Assembly: GCA_937873135.1 (NCBI GenBank)
Contig: CALMVQ010000326.1
Coordinates: 1-46,011, forward strand
DNA from: an uncultured Scytonema sp.
GTDB taxonomy: Bacteria; Cyanobacteriota; Cyanobacteriia; Cyanobacteriales; Nostocaceae
DNA length: 46,011 nt
Direction of reading: 5' to 3'
The notes below the pieces were generated by a model. That model ran no database searches, had not been told where the DNA came from, and saw only the letters and a list, made by a program, of their open reading frames with translations. This document shows positions 17,553 to 26,078 of the stretch, in pieces. The position numbers were made by a program, and so were the translations under genes. Numbering within the stretch: the stretch's first letter is position 1; every line of letters starts with the position of its first letter.

Positions 17553-17737
17553 CTATACAATTGATTTGTGTGGATGCTAATTTCGTAGTTAAGTTAATCA
17601 ACAGTCCTTCAGAAACATCACCCTATCTAACATTATGGGATAAATGAGAGCAAACCCAAACCAAGATTATTGCTCCCACCCTCTTATATTACGAAGTTAC
17701 GAATGTATTTTATCGAATGAACCTGGCAATTCAATGA
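17549..17737 (+). pseudogene. vapC (PIN-domain toxin) remnant with in-frame stop and lost 3' half
   Basis: The frame starts MTIQLICVDANFVVKLIN, with the first PIN-domain aspartate in CVDANF. It reads 32 codons to a TGA at 17645, then continues in the same frame with EQTQTKIIAPTLLYYEVTNVFYR, the second conserved PIN segment with its Glu. A Trp-to-stop change (TGG to TGA) would explain the break. The homology ends at 17737, and this second TGA overlaps the ATG of the DUF4255 gene. A whole VapC has about 130-140 residues, so over half is missing. Confidence 0.8.
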
Positions 17738-18342
17738 GTAATACACTTGCCATCGCCGCCGTCACTGCGGTACTGAAATACTTAATCGAAAACGGTTTAG
17801 TCACTGATGCGATCGCAACTAGTGTTGGCGATGTGGTTGTGACTGCCCTGCCGCCAGATCGCATTTCCGTGGAAACGGACGAACGTGCTCAGATTAATGT
17901 GTATCTCTATCTGATTACGCCAAATCGCAATGTAGACTGGGTGTCTCAGGAACTGCGGCAGCGTCACCCTCAATCAACAGGAGCAAATCCACCCCTGTCT
18001 CTAGATCTTCACTACTTAATAACAGCCTACGGAGCGAAAGATTTTCAAGCAGAAATCTTGCTTGGATATGCAATGCAGTTGTTGCATGAAATCCCGGTTC
18101 TGACAAGTGATATCATTTATACTGCTTTAAAAAATACCAATACGAATAGTATCTTATCTCAAGCTTTGGCAACAGTGTCTATCTCAGAGCTAGCTGAGCA
18201 AATAGGGCAGATCAAAATTTACCCAGAGTTTTTTAACATGGAAGAGACATCAAAGCTTTGGTCAACACTACAAACACACTACCGTCCGTCAGCTGCTTAT
18301 CAGGCATCAATGGTACTCATCGACAGTCGTAAATTGAAATAA
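17734..18342 (+). CDS. DUF4255 protein, contractile injection system tail-terminator (Pvc16-like)
   Basis: About 202 residues starting MSNTLAIAAVTAVLKYLIEN, the characteristic DUF4255 N-terminus. An upstream in-frame start at 17644 would add 30 residues that belong to the vapC remnant, so I reject it. DUF4255 proteins (Pvc16/Afp16 type) cap the sheath-tube assembly of extracellular or thylakoid-anchored contractile injection systems. Visible family traits are DERAQINVYLYLITPN, LSLDLHYLITAYG and the C-terminal YRPSAAYQASMVLID. In such loci sheath and tube genes usually lie nearby, but none follows here. The start codon overlaps the vapC remnant stop, with no clear ribosome-binding site, so expression may depend on transcription and translation from the antitoxin side. 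Confidence 0.88.
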   Translation: MSNTLAIAAVTAVLKYLIENGLVTDAIATSVGDVVVTALPPDRISVETDERAQINVYLYLITPNRNVDWVSQELRQRHPQSTGANPPLSLDLHYLITAYGAKDFQAEILLGYAMQLLHEIPVLTSDIIYTALKNTNTNSILSQALATVSISELAEQIGQIKIYPEFFNMEETSKLWSTLQTHYRPSAAYQASMVLIDSRKLK

Positions 18343-18488
18343 AAGTAGTTAAGAACACTTCTTTTACTACAATTCAAACTCCTGCAATCATCTGATAGAA
18401 CAAATGTACTATTTGGGTAGAGATGCGATCAGGTGGCGACTGCACAAGAATATTGTCAGCGAGGGTTGAGATCGTAGATATTGCTTAA

Positions 18489-18689
18489 TCCCTACGCTAC
18501 AATGAAGACCATCATGTAGCCAATCAGTCTGCTGACTCAAATGCACTCTACATTGTCTGGGAAACGGGTCACAATGATTGTATTAGTGTACCTGAGCACA
18601 ATTATGAACAGCCAACAAGAAATATAGTACAAGCAGTCACTTTATTGTATAATTCTGGTGCTTGTAAGATTCTAGTACCTATAAGCTGA
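18489..18689 (+). pseudogene. GDSL/SGNH lipase fragment
   Basis: An open fragment without a start codon reads ADSNALYIVWETGHND, then NIVQAVTLLYNSGACKILVP. This resembles the ALYVVWAGANDY and NLSxAIxxLxxAGARxxLVP blocks of GDSL phospholipase/esterase proteins (COG3240). Stops close it on both sides and the catalytic GDS block is absent, so it is a relic. It fills most of the 470-bp gap between the DUF4255 and FkbM genes. Confidence 0.6.
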
Positions 18690-18814
18690 ATCGACGCAGG
18701 TTAAATTAACTGATGGGAGGCTTGGGGAGCGCTCATATCTGATCGCCCGCTCTTTCTGAAGTCAACATTTTTGTCAATGTAAAAGTATCAGAATATACAG
18801 GGAAGAGGTAAAGT

Positions 18815-19603
18815 ATGTCTATAGTCAGAGAGTATGCAGGTCATGTCTTAATTGGAACACCACTCGAAAGTCCGGCGCGTGGATTGCGAGGGATGTTACA
18901 GTTACCACAGCTATGGAAGACTCCAGAACTGAAAGAAGTTTTTGTAGAACCAACCCGAATCGATCAAGTCATGGATCGGGTTATACGAGACCCCATGAAT
19001 TGTATAGACGTCGGCTGTCATCTTGGCGCAATGATCAATAGAATTAAACGACTCTCGCCACACGGAAAGCATATAGCTATAGAGCCACTTCCCCATAAGG
19101 CAAATTGGCTGAAACGAAAATATCCAGATATAGAAGTTCACCAAATGGCATTAGGCGACACAACAGGTGAAGTAGAGTTTTACTATCAGCCAACCCGTTC
19201 TGCTTACAGTGGACTTCGTTTGAATGGATCGGGTGATGAAAAATTTGAACTCATTCGTGTTAAATGTATGCCGCTTGATGATCTTGTGCCAAGCGATCGC
19301 CAAATTGGCTATATCAAAATTACTGTTGAGGGTGCAGAACTATCTGTACTTCGTGGGAGTCAGAAAATGTTGGAGCGTTCTCATCCTACTATACTGCTGG
19401 ACTGTATCAGTAAAGAGTTAGAAGTGTTTGGCGTTGTTCCTAAAGACATCTATGACTTTTTAGTACACGAGCATAATTACTCGATATTTTTGCTGAAGGA
19501 TTTCCTTAATAACGGAAATCCTTTGTCATACGAGTCTTTTTTCCAGGCAATGCAATATCCGTTTCAAGCTTTTAGATTCGTTGCAGTTTACAAGTCAATG
19601 TGA
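18815..19603 (+). CDS. FkbM family SAM-dependent methyltransferase
   Basis: A 262-residue O-methyltransferase-like protein. The SAM-binding motif is CIDVGCHLGAMI (about 63-74), followed by IAIEPLPHKANWLKRKYP. The post-motif IGYIKITVEGAELSVLRGSQ is diagnostic of FkbM proteins, which methylate sugars, polysaccharides or polyketides. The start ATG has a good GAGGTAAAG upstream. It stands alone on its strand after a lipase relic, followed by an IS200/IS605-like end. The usual IKIDVEG reads IKITVEG, an Asp-to-Thr change at a strongly conserved position that could affect activity. The substrate is unknown; modification of a surface glycan would fit the general setting. Confidence 0.88.
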   Translation: MSIVREYAGHVLIGTPLESPARGLRGMLQLPQLWKTPELKEVFVEPTRIDQVMDRVIRDPMNCIDVGCHLGAMINRIKRLSPHGKHIAIEPLPHKANWLKRKYPDIEVHQMALGDTTGEVEFYYQPTRSAYSGLRLNGSGDEKFELIRVKCMPLDDLVPSDRQIGYIKITVEGAELSVLRGSQKMLERSHPTILLDCISKELEVFGVVPKDIYDFLVHEHNYSIFLLKDFLNNGNPLSYESFFQAMQYPFQAFRFVAVYKSM

Positions 19604-19605
19604 TC

Positions 19606-19758
19606 GAGCGTGAAAGCCCACGAAAAGCAGGGAACCCTATAACTGCTGCGATGAGGGGAGGTCAGACTAAACAAAGGGTGCAAGTCTAATCTAAGACACT
19701 CTCCTATGAATTTAGAAGCTCCCACCACATCCGATACTTCGGATTAATGGTGGGTAGT
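19606..19758 (+). mobile_element. Solo right-end / omegaRNA-like remnant of an IS200/IS605 element
   Basis: This gene-free stretch holds a series of small pairings (GCAGGG...CTGC, AGACT...AGTCT). It ends in TCTCCTATGAATTTAGAAGC followed by an inverted repeat CCCACCA...TGGTGGG and TAGTTCAC. That layout resembles the 3' end of cyanobacterial tnpB elements, where the guide RNA overlaps the right end. No tnpB or tnpA frame is present. I recognise it from general pattern only. Confidence 0.45.
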
Positions 19759-19761
19759 TCA

Positions 19762-20865
19762 CTACTGGTGATAAGTCGGAAAATCAGTGTAGCCTTCTTT
19801 GTCAAACGAATACCAAATGTCCATTTCGGGTAGTGCATTTAGAGCCCAGCCATTGGCAAAACGCTCGACCAAATCCGGATTGCTGATCAAAGGTCGCCCA
19901 AAGGCAATCAAGTCAGCAGTACCATCCTTGATTGCAGCTTCGGCAGTTTCTTGTGTATAACCACAATTACCTATGAGTGGACCTGTAAATACCTCACGAA
20001 AGTTAGCCAACGTCATAGGTTCTCCCAACTCGTGAAAGCCGAAAGCTAAACCATCTAGCAAATGTAGGTAAGCCAGACCAAAAGCATCTAGCTGCTTTGC
20101 AACGTAAGAAAAGGTTTCACGGAAATCAGGCGAACCCATATCGTTATAGATACCATTTGGTGACAACCGCACTCCTACTCGGTTAGCCGGCAATACAGTT
20201 GTGATCGCCTCAACAATTTCTTTAAGAAAACGATAGCGATTTTCTAGGCTCCCACCATACTGATCTGTTCGATGGTTCGTCTTAGATTGCAGAAACTCAT
20301 CGATCAAATAGCCATTGGCTCCATGAATTTCCACCCCATCAAAACCAGCTTCTTTTGCTCGAAGAGCCGCCTGACGATAATCCTCAACAACCAAAGGCAC
20401 CTCGTTCGTCTCTAAGGCTCGGGGAGTTTCGTAGAGTTGTTTGCCGGTGTCTGTGTGAATGTACTCTTCATTCGGCTTAATGGCACTAGGAGCAACTGGC
20501 AATTGGCTATTTTCGTGATAACTACTGTGAGAAGCTCTTCCACAATGCCAAAGCTGGAGAAAAATCGGCGTTCCTTGAGCATGAACTGTATCTACAACCT
20601 GTTTCCACGCTTGAACTTGTTCGAGAGTGTAAATACCAGGGGTATGTTGCCAACCAATAGCCTGTGTGGACATTGCGGTAGCCTCGGTGATAATCAAACC
20701 AACCGTTGCCCGTTGAGCATAATACTCTGCCATCAGGGCGTTGGGTATGCGTTCTGAGCCTGCCCGAGATCGAGTCATGGGAGCCATCACGACTCGGTTT
20801 TTGAGCTTCAAGCCTCGCAAATCAAAAGGGCTAAGCAGATCTGTTGATACCGTTTGAGTCGTCAT
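19762..20865 (-). CDS. Old yellow enzyme family ene-reductase (NemA-like)
   Basis: A 367-residue FMN-dependent NAD(P)H oxidoreductase that reduces activated C=C bonds and nitro compounds. The N-terminus LKNRVVMAPMTRSRA is the FMN-barrel start. The substrate-binding pair is in HGANGYLIDEFLQ (His181, Asn184), with Tyr186 as the proton donor. SKTNHRTDQYGGSLENRYRF and the FGRPLISNPDLVERF phosphate-binding segment complete the family pattern. The length equals E. coli NemA, and it is a soluble cytosolic enzyme. It is transcribed opposite to the FkbM gene and is not obviously linked to the injection genes; no regulator gene adjoins it. Intact and probably active. Confidence 0.95.
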   Translation of the reverse strand: MTTQTVSTDLLSPFDLRGLKLKNRVVMAPMTRSRAGSERIPNALMAEYYAQRATVGLIITEATAMSTQAIGWQHTPGIYTLEQVQAWKQVVDTVHAQGTPIFLQLWHCGRASHSSYHENSQLPVAPSAIKPNEEYIHTDTGKQLYETPRALETNEVPLVVEDYRQAALRAKEAGFDGVEIHGANGYLIDEFLQSKTNHRTDQYGGSLENRYRFLKEIVEAITTVLPANRVGVRLSPNGIYNDMGSPDFRETFSYVAKQLDAFGLAYLHLLDGLAFGFHELGEPMTLANFREVFTGPLIGNCGYTQETAEAAIKDGTADLIAFGRPLISNPDLVERFANGWALNALPEMDIWYSFDKEGYTDFPTYHQ

Positions 20866-21203
20866 TCGTTTATCCTCTATCTAAAAGCAATTACAAACTT
20901 CACACGAAAGCTATTTTAAGGAGCGAGGCAATTTTTCGCCATTTATCCAAATAACAACGTTAGAATTGTAGCCTCTTAGCTACAAAGTTATTCATAGCTT
21001 GCGAGTAGCACTCGGTAGAACTTGAAGCAGTGCCGTTTTTTATAGCGTTTCTCGTTTGAATCAAATACGCTCATGCCCTCAAGAGCGCCCTGACGGGCAT
21101 CCCTCTCCCAAGTTTGGGAGAGGGGCATTCTGGAGACGGAGAGATTGTATGGTACCCAATTGAGAAACGCTAAATTCTGGCATCTAATTTTAAACAAAGT
21201 TAG
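20866..21203. other. Intergenic region between ene-reductase and AAA+ ATPase genes
   Basis: These 338 bp hold the promoter of the ene-reductase (minus strand) and, in the part next to the ATPase gene stop, the 130-bp repeat at 21043-21172. No gene is seen. Confidence 0.6.
21043..21172. repeat. MITE-like element with TAGCGTTTCTC inverted ends, 130 bp
   Basis: It begins TAGCGTTTCTC and ends GAGAAACGCTA, a perfect 11-bp terminal inverted repeat. A second internal pairing has CCCTCTCCCAA facing TTGGGAGAGGG. It shares order and sequence with 15089-15216 but keeps its ends better. It has no coding capacity. Confidence 0.75.
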
Positions 21204-23174
21204 CTAAATCCAACCTTTGATCTCAGTATCTGTCAGTGTTCTTTCTAACTTAATACATTCACTTTGAGCGGCACTGAGTATATGTCTCATCATCACTGGA
21301 GATTCTGCCTCTGCTGCTCCAAAGGCAGCATTTAAGGCGATATTGCGGATATTTCCACCGGCTAGATTGAGTTGAGCCAGCTTCTGAAAGTCTAAATCTT
21401 GAGTTGGTGTTTGTTTGGGGAAAATGCGTCGCCAGATTTCTGCTCGCGATTTAGAATCGGGGAAGGGAAATGTGATCACAAATCGAAGGCGGCGTAGGAA
21501 AGCTTGATCCAGAGAACTTTTCAAGTTGGTAGTCAAAATTGCCAAACCCTGGTAAGCTTCCATCCGCTGAAGCAAATAGCCGACTTCAACATTGGCATGG
21601 CGATCGCGGCTATCTTTAACTTCTGAGCGTTTGCCAAATAAAGCATCGGCTTCATCAAATAGTAGAATCACACCTCCAGCTTCAGCAGCATCAAAGATCT
21701 GCCGCAGATTCTTCTCGGTTTCCCCGATGTATTTACTCACCACTGCACTTAGATCAATACGGTAGAGATCTAGGCGCAATTCTTTGGCGAGAATCTCTGC
21801 TGCCATTGTTTTACCAGTGCCGGAAGTTCCAGCAAACAAAGCAGCAATACCCAAACCACGACTCCCCTGACTGGCAAATCCCCACTGCAAATAAACTTTA
21901 GCCCGTTGTCGGACATGAGTTGCAATATCGTGCAGAATTTGACGCTGCGGTTCTGGTAGCACGAAGTCATCCCAAGTGGCAGTTGAGTGAATGCGTTGGG
22001 CTAGATCGTCTAAGCGGGGACGTGCCATTGTCCGACAAATATCCCACAATCGATCAGGGATGGCAGTCTCGTTTCCTCGATCTTTTGAGGAATCCTGTTT
22101 CACTGCCAAACAAGCAGATTGAATTGCCAGAGTACTGAGGTTGAACTGAAAGACTAATGTCTCCAAATACCCATCAATATCAATGTTTGCACTGCCAAGA
22201 GTCTTGTGCCAGAGGTTTTTCTGTTCAATAGTAGTAAGTTTTGATACCTCGAAGGTGATCAGAGGGTGGCGTGGTGACAGCAGGCGTTGTTCTGTGGAGA
22301 TAATTAACGGGGTGCTGGTATTCTGAATCCATTGTAAAGTTGCAGCCTTAAGCGCTGGTTCGGCTGAGTCTAACTGCTCGCAATCCAGCAAGAGAGCGCT
22401 ATTCGTTAAGGCGACTTCCCGTTCCCACCTCCGCATTAAGTAATGGAAGTCAGTGAGATCTGTTGGTAGGCTGCGTGCAGACATGACTTTCAGCGATCGC
22501 CCCACTAGTGTACATCCTGCAGTTGCGATCGCCCACTTCTCTGCAACTTCCATACCACATAATTGTACGACGGGTAAAGTGATTGGTTGTGACCAAGTGG
22601 TAGCCAGTTGTTCTGCTAAATGCTGGTGCGAAGGTTGTAGGGGTGTGTTGCGATCTGCAAGCGGCTGCATCAAGTGGATGAGGCGATCATCTTGATACGG
22701 TAACCCTAGCAAATAGAGCAAGATACTATTGTCTATCTGTAAGCGACACCGTGTCAGTTCCTGTCCAGTTGCAACTTGCAGCAATTGCCAATATTGTAAG
22801 GGAGCAGTAGGTAAGGCAGCATTCCACTCAGCATCTGAGAACAGGCTCATAGCTAAGTTGAAAGTTGGATAAGTTAAATGCTCATCTTCTTGAACTTGAG
22901 CACAAACTTGAGCAAAGTAAGGCAAGACAGCCTGAGCAACGCATAATAACAAGATTTCGCGCTCAAAAGGAGACAGGTGGAACGTGGTACAGAGATGTTC
23001 CAAGCTTGGAGGGCTGATTGTAGTCGCCATCTCAGTCAAGGCAGATGGAATATCGGTATGCTGCTGTTTTTGGCGATCGCTATAATCTTCAACAGCTTGC
23101 TCGACTGCAGACAAGGCTGTCTGTAGATGGTTAGTGTTGGCTTTGTACCAAGGAGTTGTGGGTGTGCGGTTCAT
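21204..23174 (-). CDS. AAA+ ATPase associated with contractile injection systems (Pvc15-like)
   Basis: A 656-residue protein from the ATG at 23174; a TTG at 23198 with AGGA in front would add 8 residues. Numbering here is from that TTG. The N-terminal two thirds hold a helical region (SLEHLCTTFHLSPFEREILLLC) and a degenerate ATPase-like domain. The C-terminal AAA+ module has Walker A GTSGTGKT (457-464), Walker B ILLFDEADALFGKR (511-524), sensor-1 LTTN (555-558) and arginine finger FLRRLRF (568-573). Large AAA+ proteins of this type (Pvc15/Afp15) accompany eCIS loci and are thought to help load effectors or assemble particles. Here it stands alone, 3 kb from the DUF4255 gene and on the other strand. 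The ATPase site is intact. Confidence 0.88.
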   Translation of the reverse strand: MNRTPTTPWYKANTNHLQTALSAVEQAVEDYSDRQKQQHTDIPSALTEMATTISPPSLEHLCTTFHLSPFEREILLLCVAQAVLPYFAQVCAQVQEDEHLTYPTFNLAMSLFSDAEWNAALPTAPLQYWQLLQVATGQELTRCRLQIDNSILLYLLGLPYQDDRLIHLMQPLADRNTPLQPSHQHLAEQLATTWSQPITLPVVQLCGMEVAEKWAIATAGCTLVGRSLKVMSARSLPTDLTDFHYLMRRWEREVALTNSALLLDCEQLDSAEPALKAATLQWIQNTSTPLIISTEQRLLSPRHPLITFEVSKLTTIEQKNLWHKTLGSANIDIDGYLETLVFQFNLSTLAIQSACLAVKQDSSKDRGNETAIPDRLWDICRTMARPRLDDLAQRIHSTATWDDFVLPEPQRQILHDIATHVRQRAKVYLQWGFASQGSRGLGIAALFAGTSGTGKTMAAEILAKELRLDLYRIDLSAVVSKYIGETEKNLRQIFDAAEAGGVILLFDEADALFGKRSEVKDSRDRHANVEVGYLLQRMEAYQGLAILTTNLKSSLDQAFLRRLRFVITFPFPDSKSRAEIWRRIFPKQTPTQDLDFQKLAQLNLAGGNIRNIALNAAFGAAEAESPVMMRHILSAAQSECIKLERTLTDTEIKGWI

Positions 23175-23334
23175 CTTGAAAGCAGCAAGCAAAGGCAATC
23201 AATTCCTAATACTAATCTTTAGAAGCGCTATGAAAAATTGACTAAAGTCTAGTACTGTTCCTTTAAAAAACAAAAGAGAATCAATTCATCCGAAAAAAGA
23301 CTTTGAATTTCATTATATTTACTACCTACAAGTT

Positions 23335-23565
23335 GGTGTAGGGGAGGGTTTGACAAGAGATTCTCTCTATTCACATCTTATGTACATTCAACCCGCCTGT
23401 ACATAAGAATTGTGTAGGGGAGGGTTTGACAAGAGATTCTCTCTATTCACGTCTTATGTACATTCAACCCGCCTGTACATAAGAATTGGTGTAGGGGAGG
23501 GTTTGACAAGAGATTCTCTCTATTCACATCTTATGTACATTCAACCCGCCTGTACATAAGAATTG
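23335..23565. repeat. Tandem array, three 76-77-bp units with GGGGAGGGTTT/AACCCGCC hairpins
   Basis: Three units differ at only a few positions. Each opens TGTAGGGGAGGGTTTGA and closes TTCAACCCGCCTGTACA, so each can fold on itself. The period is 76 then 77 bp. The related array at the window end has period 77 and the same GGGTTT/AAACCCGCC frame, and a single relative lies at 25158-25222. It occupies most of the spacer between the AAA+ gene and the small gene at 23668. I see nothing else in 23175-23667 apart from AT-rich sequence. Confidence 0.9.
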
Positions 23566-23667
23566 ACTCTACCTTTGGTTAATAGTTTTCTATATTTAAG
23601 CTGTGGTAGCTTCATTACATAACGGTAAAGTTAAGAATTTAAGTTGCAGTTTTAGGGTATTAAAGTT

Positions 23668-23841
23668 ATGCAAGAAATTATTCAAGAAATTACACGATTC
23701 TTTGGAAACTTATTCAGTACTACTATCAATCGCTTAACCTATGATGCGACGAACGCTGCTGAGCAAAAAGTGAGAGACACCGTCAATCGGCAGTTTGAAC
23801 AACAAAAACCCAAGCCACACCAGGAAGACGAACACAATTGA
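23668..23841 (+). CDS. Small hypothetical protein, 57 residues
   Basis: The frame starts MQEIIQEITRFFGNLFSTTI and ends KPHQEDEHN. The first 45 residues could form amphipathic helices (FFGNLFSTTINRLTYDATNA), with a basic, proline- and glutamine-rich polar tail. The ATG follows a TTAGGGTATTAAAGTT leader, a weak ribosome-binding site. Codon use is ordinary and the frame is bounded on both sides by repeats. I do not recognise a family. It lies between the CIS ATPase and the FHA gene, so a link to that system is possible but unproven. Confidence 0.55.
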   Translation: MQEIIQEITRFFGNLFSTTINRLTYDATNAAEQKVRDTVNRQFEQQKPKPHQEDEHN

Positions 23842-24134
23842 TCAACTACTAGCGGATTCAAATTACACCAAAGTTAAACGTTAGTCTATAGCGGTTTGCG
23901 ATTTTGTGAGGTACATCGGCTAGGAGCGAACGGCTTTCCTCACCCCTACCTTCGATTCTGACAAACGCATAATTACTTTTCGCAACATTTCTATTGATAT
24001 CATCCCTGTGGGACAAGCATGTACTGAGAGAACATATGGTGAGAAGCAAGACTCCCGACTTTTTAAAAAAATTGGGAGTTTAATTCTTGCAACTCTCTCA
24101 AATTAGAGAGGTTGCGATCGCAACTCCCGAGTGA

Positions 24135-25121
24135 TCACTCTCCAGGAAGCGTATCTTTCACCTGATTGTCCTTCCTTAGATCGCTAGCATCTTCAGAAAG
24201 AGTGGGATGCACTTTAGTTTCGGCAATAGGCTTGTTTAACTCAGGGTTAGAAGGTTGTACGGAATTTTCCGCAGAGATGATTACTTCCGGTGGATGACTT
24301 ATTGGCTGAGACTGACTGGATTCTTTTTCAAAATTAGATTTAGGAGCAGTCATTTCTTTCCAAGCCGCACCGAAAGCAGCTTTAGCAGCAGATCCCAGTC
24401 GAGTTCCCAAATTTGTAGCTCCCTTAACAGTAGCAGATCCCAAACGGCTACCAAGGGTTGAAGTCCCTTTTGATAGTGATTGCCAGTGCTTCTGTGCTTC
24501 TTTTTCGAGTTCCTCTGGATCTATGAGCTTTTTATTCTCAACCGTTTCACGAGCTTGACGTACCGTTTTAATATATGTCTCACGTGTCAAGTTTCCTGCT
24601 GCTTTCAATTCTGATATGATGCGTTGATTAATCGCGACAAATAATGCTTTGGTTTGGTATTTCGGATCGGTGTCTTCAGGATTTGGCGTTGGAACTTTAA
24701 CCAAAGCACCAGCATTTTCAGCGGGTTGAACTTCCGTATTAATGTGCTTAGGTGAAAATACGGTTACATCCATATCTTCGATAACTGCGTCATTTTCAGG
24801 AATGTCAATACTTTCTGCAATTGTAATGACAAATTCGCCAGCCTCAATAACATCTCCAGAGTTTAAAAGATAATTTTGATTCAATTTTGTAATTTCATCG
24901 TTAACTTTGGAGCCATTTTTGCTACCAATGTCAGTATAATAAATGTCTCCATTTTGCTGAAAAAACTTACCATGTACTCGACTGATATCAGGACTATCCA
25001 AAACTATGTCGCAGTCAGGAGACCGACCTACTAAGCATACGTCTTTATGAGCTAATATTTCATCAAAGTCAAGCAAGATGACTTGAACATTTTTTTCGGA
25101 ATTAAAAACTTTTACTTTCAT
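24135..25121 (-). CDS. FHA domain protein
   Basis: A 328-residue cytosolic protein. Residues about 1-102 form a forkhead-associated domain, which binds phosphothreonine peptides: GRSPDCDI (Arg33, Ser34), SRVHGKF (47-53) and GSKNGSKVN (66-74), all key residues present. A helical middle (about 155-215, ALFVAINQRIISELKAAGN) precedes two LGSRLGSA/LGTRLGSA-like repeats (about 220-245) with a glycine/alanine pattern suggesting membrane or protein contact. The tail is acidic and disordered. FHA proteins are common regulators of type VI and related secretion systems. Here it lies between the CIS ATPase and the eCIS-core effector gene. No Ser/Thr kinase is adjacent; a pseudokinase lies 18 kb away. Confidence 0.88.
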   Translation of the reverse strand: MKVKVFNSEKNVQVILLDFDEILAHKDVCLVGRSPDCDIVLDSPDISRVHGKFFQQNGDIYYTDIGSKNGSKVNDEITKLNQNYLLNSGDVIEAGEFVITIAESIDIPENDAVIEDMDVTVFSPKHINTEVQPAENAGALVKVPTPNPEDTDPKYQTKALFVAINQRIISELKAAGNLTRETYIKTVRQARETVENKKLIDPEELEKEAQKHWQSLSKGTSTLGSRLGSATVKGATNLGTRLGSAAKAAFGAAWKEMTAPKSNFEKESSQSQPISHPPEVIISAENSVQPSNPELNKPIAETKVHPTLSEDASDLRKDNQVKDTLPGE

Positions 25122-25157
25122 AGCTTTTACTCTATTAACTAGTACGGGGAGTTAGGA

Positions 25158-25222
25158 GTAGGGGCGGGTTTAATTCAGATAACTTGTGAGTCAACTCAAC
25201 GTCTTGTTAAACCCGCCCCTAC
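25158..25222. repeat. Single hairpin copy of the GGGGCGGGTTTAA repeat family
   Basis: Perfect 16-bp arms (GTAGGGGCGGGTTTAA and its complement) lie upstream of the FHA gene start. The sequence at the arms is shared with the tandem arrays at 23335-23565 and 45878-46011. Confidence 0.8.
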
Positions 25223-25359
25223 AGGATTTTTGTCAAGAAGAATACATATGTGTACTGAGTTTTAAACTGTCTGGTTATTTATGCCGTGCTGGACTAGTTA
25301 AAACTTTATTTACGTAACCTAAGTTGTTAAGAGCGACATATGTGGTGTATTGGTAATTA

Positions 25360-25485
25360 GTATAGCAATCCGTAGAGGATTCGTAAATTTTGAGTTAAGA
25401 CAGTTAACAGTTGAATATTAACAGTTAACTGTTAATATTCAACTAGCCAGACGAACTGTTAACAACTCAAATAGAATTGCTATAC
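25360..25485. repeat. MITE-like element with GTATAGCAAT ends and a perfect 36-bp inner palindrome
   Basis: The outer ends GTATAGCAAT and ATTGCTATAC are perfect 10-bp inverted repeats. A central perfect palindrome spans 25409-25444, with half-arm AGTTGAATATTAACAGTT. No coding capacity. Such elements can move with transposases of related insertion sequences. Confidence 0.8.
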
Positions 25486-26078
25486 TTATTTTTTCACTCA
25501 AGCTTACTATTAGGGATTGGACATAAGTCGAATTTTTCTAGCGGCTCCTCACTCATGAGAATTCATGTTAATGTGTGCAACATATTTGTGAGGATTGTCC
25601 CAAGCTCTACTTGCTCCTGAGATTAAGTTTGTTTCAATCTTGAAAAACGATTTATTTTGCCTTTTTACTTGATATAATCATTATAGCGGATTTCAACTGA
25701 GTGAAATACATCCGTAAGGGCTGTTATCACTATACCGTACATAGAACGCCGTGCCTGCGAACGCCCTTATGTGGTGTGCCATCATCAAACAAAACCCGCG
25801 CTTAGGCTAGCACTCGACTAATTTACAGCTATTTTCAAGTGATTAGACCAAAGTTAAGGCAGTTTGTTTTGAAGTGAGGAGTAGGAAGTAATACCACTGC
25901 CTTGAAATTTGATCATTCGCACGCTAAAAAATTCACAAAGCTTGAAATACAAGGTTTTTGGCTATTTGGGATAGTAACCTTATTCCAGCGCTCCTTGTAG
26001 TAGACTGCATAATTTGATGAGTACAGACCTACTAAAAGAAACACTTAAAAAAGTTTGGGATTTCTCCAAGGAGAAAGT
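25486..26078. other. Intergenic region upstream of Tyr-rich protein gene
   Basis: About 590 bp without a gene. A partial TATAGCGGATTTCAACTGAG repeat starts near 25683, related to the element at 15089. The last bases hold AAGGAG, a strong ribosome-binding site for the gene at 26079. Confidence 0.5.

Noticed and set aside
17644-17733. Upstream start for the DUF4255 gene
   Set aside because: The extra 30 residues come from a different frame of the vapC remnant, and the family N-terminus MSNTLAIAAV begins at 17734.
23335-23565. Possible CRISPR array
   Set aside because: The three 76-77-bp units are almost identical throughout and contain no variable spacers; they are tandem hairpin repeats.
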